Shown piece by piece: positions 1 to 6,915 of a stretch of DNA of 21,345 nt. Made by a program: the position numbers and the translations under genes. Under the pieces are notes generated by a model, which had not been told where the DNA came from, made no database searches, and worked only from the letters and a program-made list of their open reading frames with translations. This stretch comes from Pseudomonadota bacterium (lineage in GTDB: Bacteria; Pseudomonadota; Alphaproteobacteria; Reyranellales; Reyranellaceae). Each line of letters starts with the position of its first letter. The stretch's first letter is position 1. The stretch covers positions 1-21,345 of the forward strand of contig JAEZHS010000616.1 of assembly GCA_023436825.1 (NCBI GenBank), written 5' to 3'.

Positions 1-63
1 TCTGACCCCTCCGCCCTCATAAGACGAGGGCACCTCCCCTTCGCGGACTCCGCGAAGGGGAGG
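1..63. repeat. Composite palindromic intergenic element, copy A (two hairpins, cut by window start)
   Basis: Two adjacent hairpins are visible. The first has arms GCCCTC (13-18) and GAGGGC (26-31). The second has perfect 15-base arms at 33-47 and 49-63, of the form CCTCCCC...GGGGAGG. The blocks GACCCCTCCGCCC, GGGCACCTCCCC and GGGGAGG recur in the same order at 3341-3388 with different loop sequences, so this is a dispersed element and not a chance hairpin. It ends 28 bases past the phnD stop and could act as a terminator, but there is no T-run. The element probably continues to the left of the window. Confidence 0.75.
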
Positions 64-91
64 CACGGGAGCGCCGGGGGCTGCAGCCCGG

Positions 92-1000
92 TCAGCTCTT
101 CTGCTTACGCAGCTGGTCAATGAACTTGATCAGCTCGACGACCGGTTCGTAGTACTTGGCGTCGACCTTGGTGAATTCCTTGTCCTTGCCGTCGGACAGC
201 TTGTCGAAGGCCGGCTTGGCCTTGGTCGGCGCTTCGTTGAAGGCCTTGACGATGGCGGCCTTCAGGTCGGGCGGCAGGTTGGCCAGGTAGGCGAAGGGCG
301 AGTTCGGGATCAGGTCCGACTTGTAGACGATGCGGAAGTCGTCCTTCTTCGCCAGGTTCTTGTTCGCCATGCGCGTGAGGTTGGAATCGTCGTCGGAGTT
401 CCACCAGTTGGCGGCGATGTCGACCGTACCCTGCTGAAGCGCAATCACCGCGTTCTCATGGCTGCCCGTATAGGTGACCTTCGAGAAGAAGGTCTCGGGG
501 TTGATCTTCATCTTGTTGAGGGCGAAGCGCGGCACGTTGTTGCCCGAGGTCGAGTTGGGATCGACCAGGCCGAGGTTCTTGCCCTTGAGATCGTCCATCG
601 TCTTGTAGGGGCTGTCGGCCTTCACATAGAACACCGAGTAGTAGCCGATCGTGCCGTCGTTGTTCACCGTCGTGGCGAAGGGTTCTACGGTGACGCCGGT
701 GACGACGGCGCGGGCATAGGAGGCCGGACCGTAGCCCGCCAAGTGGATGCTGCCATTGCGCTGGCCCTCGATGACCGCGGCGTAGTCGTTGGCCACGCGC
801 AGGGTCACCTTGGTGCCGAGTTCCTTGGAGAGATACTCGACGAACGGCGCGTAGCGCTCGGTGACACCGGACGCGTTCTCGGCGGGCACCACAGCCATCA
901 CCAGTTCGGGATAGGCGGACTTCCAGCTCTGAGCCTGCGCAGAGCCGGCGACAGCGGATACGGCAAGTGTCGCACCCATACCGTGACGACGGGTGAGCAT
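92..1000 (-). CDS. phnD: Phosphonate-type ABC transporter substrate-binding protein (PhnD family)
   Basis: Periplasmic binding protein expected to deliver phosphonate, phosphite or a related phosphorus oxyanion to an ABC importer. The 302-residue product starts with a cleavable export signal (MLTRRHGMGATLAVSAV, likely cleaved after AQA). The mature part shows PhnD-family hallmarks: a lobe with RYAPFVEYLSKELGTKV, the GYGPASYARA segment, a SVFYVKADSPYKTMDDLKGK block and a STSGNNVPRFAL phosphate-loop-like stretch. The start is backed by a good ribosome site (AAGGAGA about 6 bases upstream). It lies 35 bases downstream of phnC in the same direction, so they form an operon. The usual permease partner phnE is not in this window and could lie beyond the left edge. 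Which ligand it binds cannot be decided here. Family assignment is firm. Confidence 0.9.
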   Translation of the reverse strand: MLTRRHGMGATLAVSAVAGSAQAQSWKSAYPELVMAVVPAENASGVTERYAPFVEYLSKELGTKVTLRVANDYAAVIEGQRNGSIHLAGYGPASYARAVVTGVTVEPFATTVNNDGTIGYYSVFYVKADSPYKTMDDLKGKNLGLVDPNSTSGNNVPRFALNKMKINPETFFSKVTYTGSHENAVIALQQGTVDIAANWWNSDDDSNLTRMANKNLAKKDDFRIVYKSDLIPNSPFAYLANLPPDLKAAIVKAFNEAPTKAKPAFDKLSDGKDKEFTKVDAKYYEPVVELIKFIDQLRKQKS

Positions 1001-1035
1001 GTGGGTTTCTCCTTATTAAGAGGGTGTGGATAGGA

Positions 1036-1848
1036 TCACGAACCGGCGAGCGCGAAGCCCGGGCGGCCTCCGACCGGCATGTGAACGGGCGCGGCCTCCC
1101 CCACGACTTCGCCGGCCTCGAGGCCGTAGAGATCGCGAGCGACGGCATCGGTGAGGGCCGCCGGAACATCGTCGAACACGACACGGCCCGCCGCCATGCC
1201 GACCAGGCGGTCACAGTAGTTGCGGGCGAGATCGAGGCTGTGGAGGTTGCAGACGACGGTGATGCGGAAGTGCTTGTTGATGTGCAGCAGCGCGTCCATC
1301 ACCACCTTGGTGTTGCGCGGGTCGAGCGAGGCGATGGGCTCGTCGGCCAGGATGATGTCGGGCTCCTGCACGAGGGCGCGGGCGATGGCGACGCGTTGCT
1401 GCTGGCCGCCCGACAGCGTGTCGGCGCGCTGGCCGGCGAGACGCGCCATGTCGAGGCTCTCCAGCGCCGACAACGCCTGCGCCTTCTCGGCATCGCTCCA
1501 CAGCTTCAGGAGCGCGCGCGAGGCGGGAATGTTGAAGGTGCGGCCCATCATGACGTTGTTCAGAACGTCGAGCCGGCCGGCGAGGTTGAACTGCTGGAAG
1601 ATCATGGCGCAGCGCGCCCGCCACTGGCGCAGCGCCCGGCCCTTGAGCTGGGTGATGTCGGTATCGCCGAACAGGATCCGCCCATGGGTCGGATCGCCCA
1701 GGCGATTGATCATGCGCAACAGGGTCGACTTGCCGGCCCCCGAACGGCCGATCACGCCGACGAGCTGGCCGGTCGGAACGACCAGCGAGACCTGGTCGAC
1801 GGCGCGCTTGTCGCCAAAACTCTTGGTGACGCCTTCCAGTCGCAGCAC
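1036..1848 (-). CDS. phnC: Phosphonate-type ABC transporter ATP-binding protein (PhnC family)
   Basis: ATPase that powers the importer served by the adjacent PhnD. From the chosen GTG start the protein has 270 residues, the usual PhnC size. It shows Walker A GRSGAGKS (34-41), Q-loop MIFQQFNL (about 82-89), signature LSGGQQQR (145-152), Walker B ILADEP (166-171) and the switch histidine in CNLHSLDLA (H203). The frame is open upstream to an ATG at 1947, adding 33 residues of low-complexity sequence with no family match. I prefer the GTG at 1846-1848 because GAGGG lies about 6 bases before it and the ABC homology begins at once ([12 protein letters not shown]). The gene precedes phnD. Family is certain; the start is less so. 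Confidence 0.9.
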   Translation of the reverse strand: MLRLEGVTKSFGDKRAVDQVSLVVPTGQLVGVIGRSGAGKSTLLRMINRLGDPTHGRILFGDTDITQLKGRALRQWRARCAMIFQQFNLAGRLDVLNNVMMGRTFNIPASRALLKLWSDAEKAQALSALESLDMARLAGQRADTLSGGQQQRVAIARALVQEPDIILADEPIASLDPRNTKVVMDALLHINKHFRITVVCNLHSLDLARNYCDRLVGMAAGRVVFDDVPAALTDAVARDLYGLEAGEVVGEAAPVHMPVGGRPGFALAGS

Positions 1849-1985
1849 TGGACACCCTCGCGAAGCTTCCCTCTTCGCTGGCGTAGCGGCGGCAGGCTGC
1901 ACAAAGACGACGGTTCGGTTACAGAAATCCGACAGCCGCTGCGGCAAAGAGGCGGCCAGTGGATAAGGTGCTGGGCGCGCGCCTT

Positions 1986-2070
1986 CTCATGCTCTTCCGG
2001 ACCGCACGCATTTTTGCGCGCTCATGAATCATGAGGCGCGCTGGAAGTGCGCGGTCCGGAAGAGCATGAG
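1986..2070. repeat. Long nested inverted repeat between the SDR gene and phnC
   Basis: The outer arms are a perfect 20-base inverted repeat at 1986-2005 and 2051-2070 (CTCATGCTCTTCCGG... against ...CCGGAAGAGCATGAG). Nested inside is a second stem, GCGCGCTCAT (2016-2025) against ATGAGGCGCGC (2031-2041), with one bulged base and a GAATC loop. A further direct copy of GCGGTCCGG (2051-2059) sits at 2086-2094, just before the SDR stop. It could be a transcription terminator or a dispersed palindromic element. No T-run follows the outer stem, so a simple intrinsic terminator is not evident. The rest of 1849-2100 holds no gene. Confidence 0.85.
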
Positions 2071-2100
2071 CGGCCTGGGCGGTCCGCGGTCCGGCAAGAT

Positions 2101-2853
2101 TTACAGCGTCAGACCGCCATTCACGTGGATGGTCTGGCCCGTGACATAGCTGGCACCGGGCGAGCACAAAAAGGCGATCACCGCCGCGACCTCGGCCGTC
2201 TTGCCGTAACGGCCGATCGGCACCAGCTTGTTCATCTCCGCCATGCGATCGCGTGACAACGCCGCATGGGCATCGGCGTCCTTCTCGATCAGGCCGGGCG
2301 CCACGCAGTTCGCCGTGGCCCCCGACGGCGCCAGGTCGACAGCCATCGCACGCGCAAAGGCTTCGATGCCGGCCTTGGCGGCGGCCGAAGCCGGGAACAT
2401 CGGCAGGCCGCGGGCATAGGCATGAGCCACGAAGGACGAGACTCCGACCAGGCGGCCTGCGGCGCCGGCCTTGACCAGCCACGGCTTGGCGGCGTGGGCG
2501 AGTTCGAAGAACGCCGAGGTCATGGCCGCGTGGCTCTCGTCCCAGGCCGCGCGGTCGAGCTGGTCGATCGGGCGGCGGTCGGCGAAGCCTGCGTTGCTTA
2601 CCACGACATCGAGCCGGCCGAAGGAGGCGGCGGCCTCCTCGACGAGGCGGCGCCCCGTGCCGGGCTTGGCGAGATCGCCTTCGACGACCAGTGCCTTGCC
2701 GCCGGCATCGCGCACGACCTGCGCGACCTTGTCGGCGCCTGCACGATTCTTGCGGGCATGCACAGCGATGGCGGCGTCGGGGGCAGCGAGCGCGCGAGCG
2801 GTGGCAGCGCCGATGCCTGACGAGGCACCGGTGATCAGGATGGCACGGGTCAT
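2101..2853 (-). CDS. Short-chain dehydrogenase/reductase (SDR) with catalytic Tyr replaced by Ser
   Basis: Cytoplasmic NAD(P)-dependent oxidoreductase fold of 250 residues, typical for classical SDRs. The nucleotide-binding motif TGASSGIG (8-15), NAG (87-89), the serine strand GVSS (137-140) and the C-terminal [11 protein letters not shown] are all present. The active-site YxxxK is altered: the sequence reads [13 protein letters not shown], with K160 kept but Ser156 at the tyrosine position. Redox activity may therefore be lost or use another residue; Y146 lies nearby. The ATG overlaps the stop of the upstream VOC gene in an ATGA, which implies translational coupling. The frame stays open far upstream through that gene, but homology begins at this ATG. 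Substrate unknown. Confidence 0.85.
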   Translation of the reverse strand: MTRAILITGASSGIGAATARALAAPDAAIAVHARKNRAGADKVAQVVRDAGGKALVVEGDLAKPGTGRRLVEEAAASFGRLDVVVSNAGFADRRPIDQLDRAAWDESHAAMTSAFFELAHAAKPWLVKAGAAGRLVGVSSFVAHAYARGLPMFPASAAAKAGIEAFARAMAVDLAPSGATANCVAPGLIEKDADAHAALSRDRMAEMNKLVPIGRYGKTAEVAAVIAFLCSPGASYVTGQTIHVNGGLTL

Positions 2854-3248
2854 GTCGGTTCCGGTTGGTGACAGCAGATGCAGAGCTTGTTGCCCGCGGG
2901 ATCGCGGAAATACGCGCCGTAGTAGTTGGCGTGATAGTGCGGGCGCAGGCCGGGCGCGCCCTCGGACCGGCCGCCCTGGGCCAGCGCCATGGCATGGCAG
3001 CGATCGACCGTGGCCCGATCGGCCGCCATCAGGGCGATCATCTGGCCGTTGCCGGGCGCCGCGGGCTCGCGATTGAACGGCCGGCCGACCAGGAACAATG
3101 GCCGCGCCACGCCGGGCGTCATCCAGCCGGCCCAGCCGTTCTCCGGCTCCTTGAATTTCAGCTCGAGCCCCAGCACCGGCAATACGGCCGAATAGAACGC
3201 AAAAGCGCGCTCGAAATCGTCGACGCCGACATGGACGTGGGAAATCAT
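2850..3248 (-). CDS. VOC-superfamily (glyoxalase/bleomycin-resistance-like) protein
   Basis: Small protein of 132 residues with the paired beta-alpha-beta-beta-beta modules of vicinal-oxygen-chelate proteins. The N-terminal [19 protein letters not shown] and the C-terminal [19 protein letters not shown] are characteristic. At the position where many VOC enzymes carry a metal-binding Glu (DPDGNKIE) this protein has Cys (GNKLC); this fits a known subgroup but leaves metal binding uncertain. AAGG about 8-11 bases upstream supports the ATG at 3246-3248. It is co-transcribed and probably translationally coupled with the SDR gene that follows. Only 15 bases separate its start from the large palindrome at 3264-3393, so its promoter must lie inside that element or upstream of it. 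The reaction cannot be inferred. Confidence 0.85.
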   Translation of the reverse strand: MISHVHVGVDDFERAFAFYSAVLPVLGLELKFKEPENGWAGWMTPGVARPLFLVGRPFNREPAAPGNGQMIALMAADRATVDRCHAMALAQGGRSEGAPGLRPHYHANYYGAYFRDPAGNKLCICCHQPEPT

Positions 3249-3263
3249 CGTTCGACCTTAAAT

Positions 3264-3393
3264 CATTTCCTCCCCATCGTCTTCGATGGGGAGGTGGCCC
3301 GAAGGGCCGAGGGGTCATGAGCAGCCATACCGATGCTCATGACCCCTCCGCCCGCCACGCGGGCACCTCCCCAACTTCGTTGGGGAGGAATGA
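3264..3393. repeat. 130-base palindromic element, copies B and C of the composite hairpin unit head to head
   Basis: The whole segment is one large imperfect inverted repeat. The outer ends TCATTTCCTCCCC and GGGGAGGAATGA pair, and so do the inner arms near the centre, TCATGAGC (3315-3322) and GCTCATGA (3335-3342), around a 12-base spacer. Each half also folds alone into two hairpins: CCTCCCC/GGGGAGG at 3269-3293 and 3366-3388, and GGCCC/GGGCC (3296-3308) or GCCC/GGGC (3350-3364). The right half shares block order with the element at 1-63. It lies 1 base from the SGNH gene stop and may end its transcription. Confidence 0.85.
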
Positions 3394-4674
3394 CTAATGG
3401 CATTTCTCACGCACGATCGGCGCCAGGTCGTCGGCAAAACGTTTCGCGCCGCGTGCCGAGAAGTGCCCCTGGTCGACGAAGTCGGCACCAACGAACGACG
3501 CGGGATCGACGCCGACATAAGTGTCGCCCAGGCCGGCTGCCGCCTGCTTCAGGACCTCGTTGAACCTCTGCTGCATCGGCCACAGGTCGCGATCGCGCAC
3601 CCGAGGCAGCCAGCCGTACTGGCCGTCGCCCATCAACCGCTCGCGGTTGAGGAGCTGGCCGACCCAGATCGTGGTGACGCCGCGCTGGCGGTTGATCGCC
3701 GAGATCGCGGCGATGTTGCGCTTGTAGATGGCGTTTAGGTTGGGATCGTCACCCCTCATCGGCGGCTGGCCGTAGGGGTCGGCGAAGTAGCGCGCCGTGT
3801 CGAGGTTGGCGGCGACGAAACGCATCAGCAGGGTCAGCAACGGCGAGAAGGTGACGTGCGCACCGCCGACCCGGCGCACCTTCTGGGAATCGATCTGACT
3901 TGGCAGGTGGAAATCGGCGTAACCGGGATCGAGCTTGGCGATGTGCGCGTTGCGCAGGTCGTTCCAGCCGACATAGTAGATGGCGCAGCGCGGTGGCTTG
4001 CCGAACTTGGTCTGGTAGAACGCCGTCTGGATCAGGTGTTCGGCCGTGGTGTAGCCCGGCACGCCGTGATTGACGATGAAGTATTGGTCGCCCAGCGCCT
4101 GGTCCAGGCGATCGGGCCAGGTCTCGCCCTCGCCCGCACCGATGTCGTAGGTCGTCGATCCGCCGAGGGCCGCAACGACGGTCCTGCCCTCGAGACTGCC
4201 TTCGGGATCCTTGCCGCGCGTGCCTTCGCGCGTGTGCTGGATCGCGAGCCCCGTCGAGCTGGTGAGCGCGAGCGACGGGATCGGCACGGCCTGCAGCAGC
4301 GGATGCCATTCGAAGCGCTGCGGCTCGAATTTGCCGGGCGGCATCAGCGAAGCGGAGGCAACCCCCATCCGCTGCAAGGCGAACAGCCCGGCGCCCCAGG
4401 CGAGATCGAAGGCCATCAGCACCAGCAGCAGCCCGGCCAGCCGCGGCCAACGGACCAGCGCCAGCACCAGGACGAACAGGGCCAGCAGATAGAGGAAATA
4501 TTCTCCGCGCGGCCCGTGCAACGGCAGCTCGCCGACCGTGCGCATCCACACGGCAGCCAGCAGCGCAAGCAGCGCCAACAGGACCGCCAGCCCGGCCAGG
4601 ACGACCCGCTCGAAGCGATACGGGCGGCGGAGGCCGAAATGATCGAGAAAGAATGTGGCGGAGGGGCTTGGCAC
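3394..4674 (-). CDS. Membrane-anchored SGNH/GDSL hydrolase-like protein
   Basis: Predicted esterase or acetyl-transfer-type hydrolase anchored in the inner membrane. From a GTG at 4672-4674 it has 426 residues. Three hydrophobic segments (about 24-43, 59-77 and 79-100) precede a soluble domain with SGNH blocks: GGSTT with candidate nucleophile S173, NHGVPGYTT (block II Gly), GWND with N238, and D401-x-x-H404 in DQGHFSARG. Domain order and distances fit the family. The frame is open to an ATG at 4806, but that start would lie inside the divergent OsmC gene and the extra residues look non-native, so a later start is preferred; no strong ribosome site is visible. Polysaccharide deacetylation or acetylation is possible by analogy, but no glycan genes are next to it. 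Confidence 0.82.
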   Translation of the reverse strand: MPSPSATFFLDHFGLRRPYRFERVVLAGLAVLLALLALLAAVWMRTVGELPLHGPRGEYFLYLLALFVLVLALVRWPRLAGLLLVLMAFDLAWGAGLFALQRMGVASASLMPPGKFEPQRFEWHPLLQAVPIPSLALTSSTGLAIQHTREGTRGKDPEGSLEGRTVVAALGGSTTYDIGAGEGETWPDRLDQALGDQYFIVNHGVPGYTTAEHLIQTAFYQTKFGKPPRCAIYYVGWNDLRNAHIAKLDPGYADFHLPSQIDSQKVRRVGGAHVTFSPLLTLLMRFVAANLDTARYFADPYGQPPMRGDDPNLNAIYKRNIAAISAINRQRGVTTIWVGQLLNRERLMGDGQYGWLPRVRDRDLWPMQQRFNEVLKQAAAGLGDTYVGVDPASFVGADFVDQGHFSARGAKRFADDLAPIVREKCH

Positions 4675-4742
4675 TTCTACACTGCTTGCGCGCAATCGTG
4701 GCTCAGGCGATTCGCTTTGGAAAGCGCGTAAAGGAGCAGGAC
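4675..4742. promoter_or_regulatory. Divergent control region between the SGNH-like gene and the OsmC gene
   Basis: Only 68 bases separate the two divergent starts. The region contains a palindrome CGCTTTGGAAAGCG (4713-4726) and the OsmC ribosome site AAGGAG (4731-4736), 6 bases before the ATG. The palindrome lies where a repressor could block OsmC transcription. No convincing -35/-10 pair is seen, so the promoter role is inferred from gene geometry. Confidence 0.4.
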
Positions 4743-5192
4743 ATGGCCGAGGCCGAACTTCCCCCACCGGGCGTCGTGATCGTCGAAGACCGCAACATCG
4801 GTCCATTCGCCGAGACGGTGCGCGTCGGCACGCACGTGCTGTCGGCCGACGAGCCGGTCGGCAGCGGCGGCACCAACACCGGCCCCAGCCCCTACGACTA
4901 CGTGCTGGCCGGACTGGGCGCCTGCACGGCGATGACCTTGCGCATGTATGCCCGGCAGAAGAACTGGCCGCTGCAGAAGGTCCGGGTCTGGCTGAAGCAC
5001 GACAAGATCCACGCCCAGGATTGCGCCGACTGCGAGACGAAAGAAGGCAGGATCGACCAGATCGATCGACAGATCGTGCTGGAGGGGCCGCTCGATCAAG
5101 CGCAGCGAGAGCGGCTATTGCAGATCGCCGATCGCTGCCCGGTCCACCGCACGCTCACGTCGGAGATCAAGATCCGGACACGGCTGGGCTAA
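4743..5192 (+). CDS. OsmC-family peroxiredoxin-like protein
   Basis: Small cytoplasmic thiol protein of 149 residues; the family reduces organic hydroperoxides or handles related thiol chemistry. The two conserved cysteines are visible: C61 in GLGACTAMTLRMYA and C132 in DRCPVHRTL. The N-terminal region carries the family pattern SADEPVGSGGTNTGPSPYDY. AAGGAG lies 6 bases before the chosen ATG; the frame is open 90 bases upstream, but that part overlaps the divergent neighbour and lacks homology. It is closer to the YhfA-like branch than to Ohr, judged by the shortened spacing and CPVH motif. Its TAA overlaps the TAG of the convergent gene within CTAA at 5189-5192. Two extra cysteines (C94, C97) are unusual and could be redox-active. 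Confidence 0.9.
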   Translation: MAEAELPPPGVVIVEDRNIGPFAETVRVGTHVLSADEPVGSGGTNTGPSPYDYVLAGLGACTAMTLRMYARQKNWPLQKVRVWLKHDKIHAQDCADCETKEGRIDQIDRQIVLEGPLDQAQRERLLQIADRCPVHRTLTSEIKIRTRLG

Positions 5193-6817
5193 GACCAGTC
5201 GCGCCGCGGGTTGGCTTCGAGGAAGTCCACCGTCCGCGACGCGATCCGGAGCATCAGCCCGATCTCGGCCAGGTTTCGGCCTTCGGCAACCGCCTTGGCC
5301 ACGATGGCTAGCTCGGGCCAGTAGCGCTGGTCTGCCTCGTCGACTTCGCGCAGCCACACCGCCGTGCGCAGAAAGAGATCGGCCCATTTGCCGCGGCGCT
5401 GCTGGAAGCTGGTCTGGAGGAGATACTTTGCCCGCTTCTCTCTCCCCCCGGCTCCGCGACTTCCGGCAAAAGTCCGGCTGATGTCCGCATCATCCTCGAA
5501 CCACGAATCCGCTACCTGTATGAGATCGGCCAGCCGGCCGCTTCTGCGGAGGATAGCTCGGACCGACTCGTGAGCGAGCAGGGCCTTCGGAACGGAGGCC
5601 AATAGACCTGCAAGAACGGCTTCGAACTCCAACCTGACGGGCCGCCAATCGGCACCGCCCATCGCTTCGGCCACCTCCAGGAGGCCGACAGGCGGCACCG
5701 TCCCTCGGGCGGCGAGCGTTGCGAGGTAATGAGAGACGACATCGTCCACATAGCCCCGCGACACCGGCGCCATCTGACCTTCGACGGCCGCCCTCGTGAT
5801 CGTCGCGTCGGTTTGGCGGAGAGACATCTCGCTTCCGACGAACGCGTCCGCGATGCCGTCCTTGACCAGGATTGAGGAGATGCGCTTCTTTCGACCCGAC
5901 GGACACACGATCACTAATCCCTGACTCGTCGCTCCGTCGACGGCGCTCGCCAGGATCTCCTCGGCACCACCTGCCGGCCAGGGCGCAGCATCGATTCCAG
6001 CCTCATGGGCGCGGCGGACCAAAGCGTCGATGGCGGCGCGCTCCTGCTCGGGGCGCCACTCGCGCATGGCGATCAGGCGCCTCACATCGGCCGGCAACAG
6101 CGCCGCACAGACCCGAGCGAGGGCAGCGGCGGCAGCCATCCGGGTCTCGGGAGAGGGATCGAGGAGGAACAGGACGGCCGCGCTGCGCGTCACAGGGTGA
6201 TCACTCGATGCGAAAGCCGTGACCATGGCGCCTCGCGCCTCTTCGGGCATGGCATGACAGGCTTCCGCACCCGAGGCGACCAGGGCAAAGGGATCGCCGC
6301 CGCATGCCTCCACCATCTCCACCATCGTGGCATCGAGATCGGCTTCGAGGACGGCCCCGGTGCGTTGCTCGGAGAGCGCCGCCGATGCTTCGACCAGCTC
6401 GGACGCAGCGGCAATGCCCGCCTGCTGCAACACGCCGACGACCAGTCCGAGCATCGGCCCATCGATCGATCGATCGCGGACCCGCGCCGCCAGAGCGGCC
6501 TGGAACTCCGCCACGAGGTCGATTGCATCGGCGTAGCCCCTGTCGATGCGATAACGCAGATGAACCAGCAGGCCTTCGAGAAGAAAAAGATAACCGTATG
6601 CCAGAGGCTTGTGCCCTGCAGTTGCCGCCATGTTGGCGACCGCACCATCAAGGGCGACAAAGATGTCGCGCGGCGAACGGTGGAAGTAATCTTCCAGCTC
6701 ATTCGAACGCTTCGGCGATCGCCCTTTGCCAATGGTCACCGCGATGCGCTGCGCAAGCCGGTCCGTTTCGGACAAGCCCGAAGCTCGCCTGGCAGGGTTT
6801 CCGCTGCGTCGTGGCAT
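5189..6817 (-). CDS. Protein of unknown function, alpha-helical, 542 residues
   Basis: I do not recognise this family. The product is largely helical, without signal peptide or membrane segment. A basic, Arg-rich start (MPRRSGNPARR) is followed by a domain with ELEDYFHRSPRDIFVALDGA and a hydrophobic helical stretch (LAYGYLFLLEGLLVHLRYRI). The middle (about 215-260) has HEAT-like helices such as PETRMAAAAALARV. A lysine/arginine patch PSGRKKR (about 315-321) is the only basic segment in the centre, and the C-terminal half has aromatic-rich helices (KWADLFLRTAVWLREV). The start is supported by AGAGGG just upstream. The frame stays open for another 1.5 kb through the MmgE/PrpD gene, a high-GC artefact. 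It is not clearly part of the preceding operon, since a hairpin lies between. Confidence 0.75.
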   Translation of the reverse strand: MPRRSGNPARRASGLSETDRLAQRIAVTIGKGRSPKRSNELEDYFHRSPRDIFVALDGAVANMAATAGHKPLAYGYLFLLEGLLVHLRYRIDRGYADAIDLVAEFQAALAARVRDRSIDGPMLGLVVGVLQQAGIAAASELVEASAALSEQRTGAVLEADLDATMVEMVEACGGDPFALVASGAEACHAMPEEARGAMVTAFASSDHPVTRSAAVLFLLDPSPETRMAAAAALARVCAALLPADVRRLIAMREWRPEQERAAIDALVRRAHEAGIDAAPWPAGGAEEILASAVDGATSQGLVIVCPSGRKKRISSILVKDGIADAFVGSEMSLRQTDATITRAAVEGQMAPVSRGYVDDVVSHYLATLAARGTVPPVGLLEVAEAMGGADWRPVRLEFEAVLAGLLASVPKALLAHESVRAILRRSGRLADLIQVADSWFEDDADISRTFAGSRGAGGREKRAKYLLQTSFQQRRGKWADLFLRTAVWLREVDEADQRYWPELAIVAKAVAEGRNLAEIGLMLRIASRTVDFLEANPRRDWS

Positions 6818-6843
6818 CCTGACCCTCTGGACGTTACCGAGAA

Positions 6844-6872
6844 GGTAGCGGCCGACCCGCCCGACCGCTACC
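6844..6872. terminator. Hairpin between the MmgE/PrpD gene and the unknown gene
   Basis: Perfect 8-base inverted repeat GGTAGCGG (6844-6851) and CCGCTACC (6865-6872) with a 13-base GC-rich loop, in the 98-base gap downstream of the MmgE/PrpD stop and 27 bases before the next start. It could weaken read-through or be an operator for the downstream gene. There is no T-run, so a classical intrinsic terminator is doubtful. Confidence 0.4.
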
Positions 6873-6915
6873 TCCAACGTGGAGCAAATGCCGAAGTCAC
6901 ACGCGATCCAACCAA

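Noticed and set aside
1024..2034. 336-codon plus-strand ORF
   Set aside because: Antisense to phnC, which has all ABC ATPase motifs; no family features in the shadow.
3260..3400. CRISPR-like array, because of repeated CCTCCCC/GGGGAGG blocks
   Set aside because: The blocks are inverted, not regularly spaced direct repeats, and there are no spacers or cas genes.
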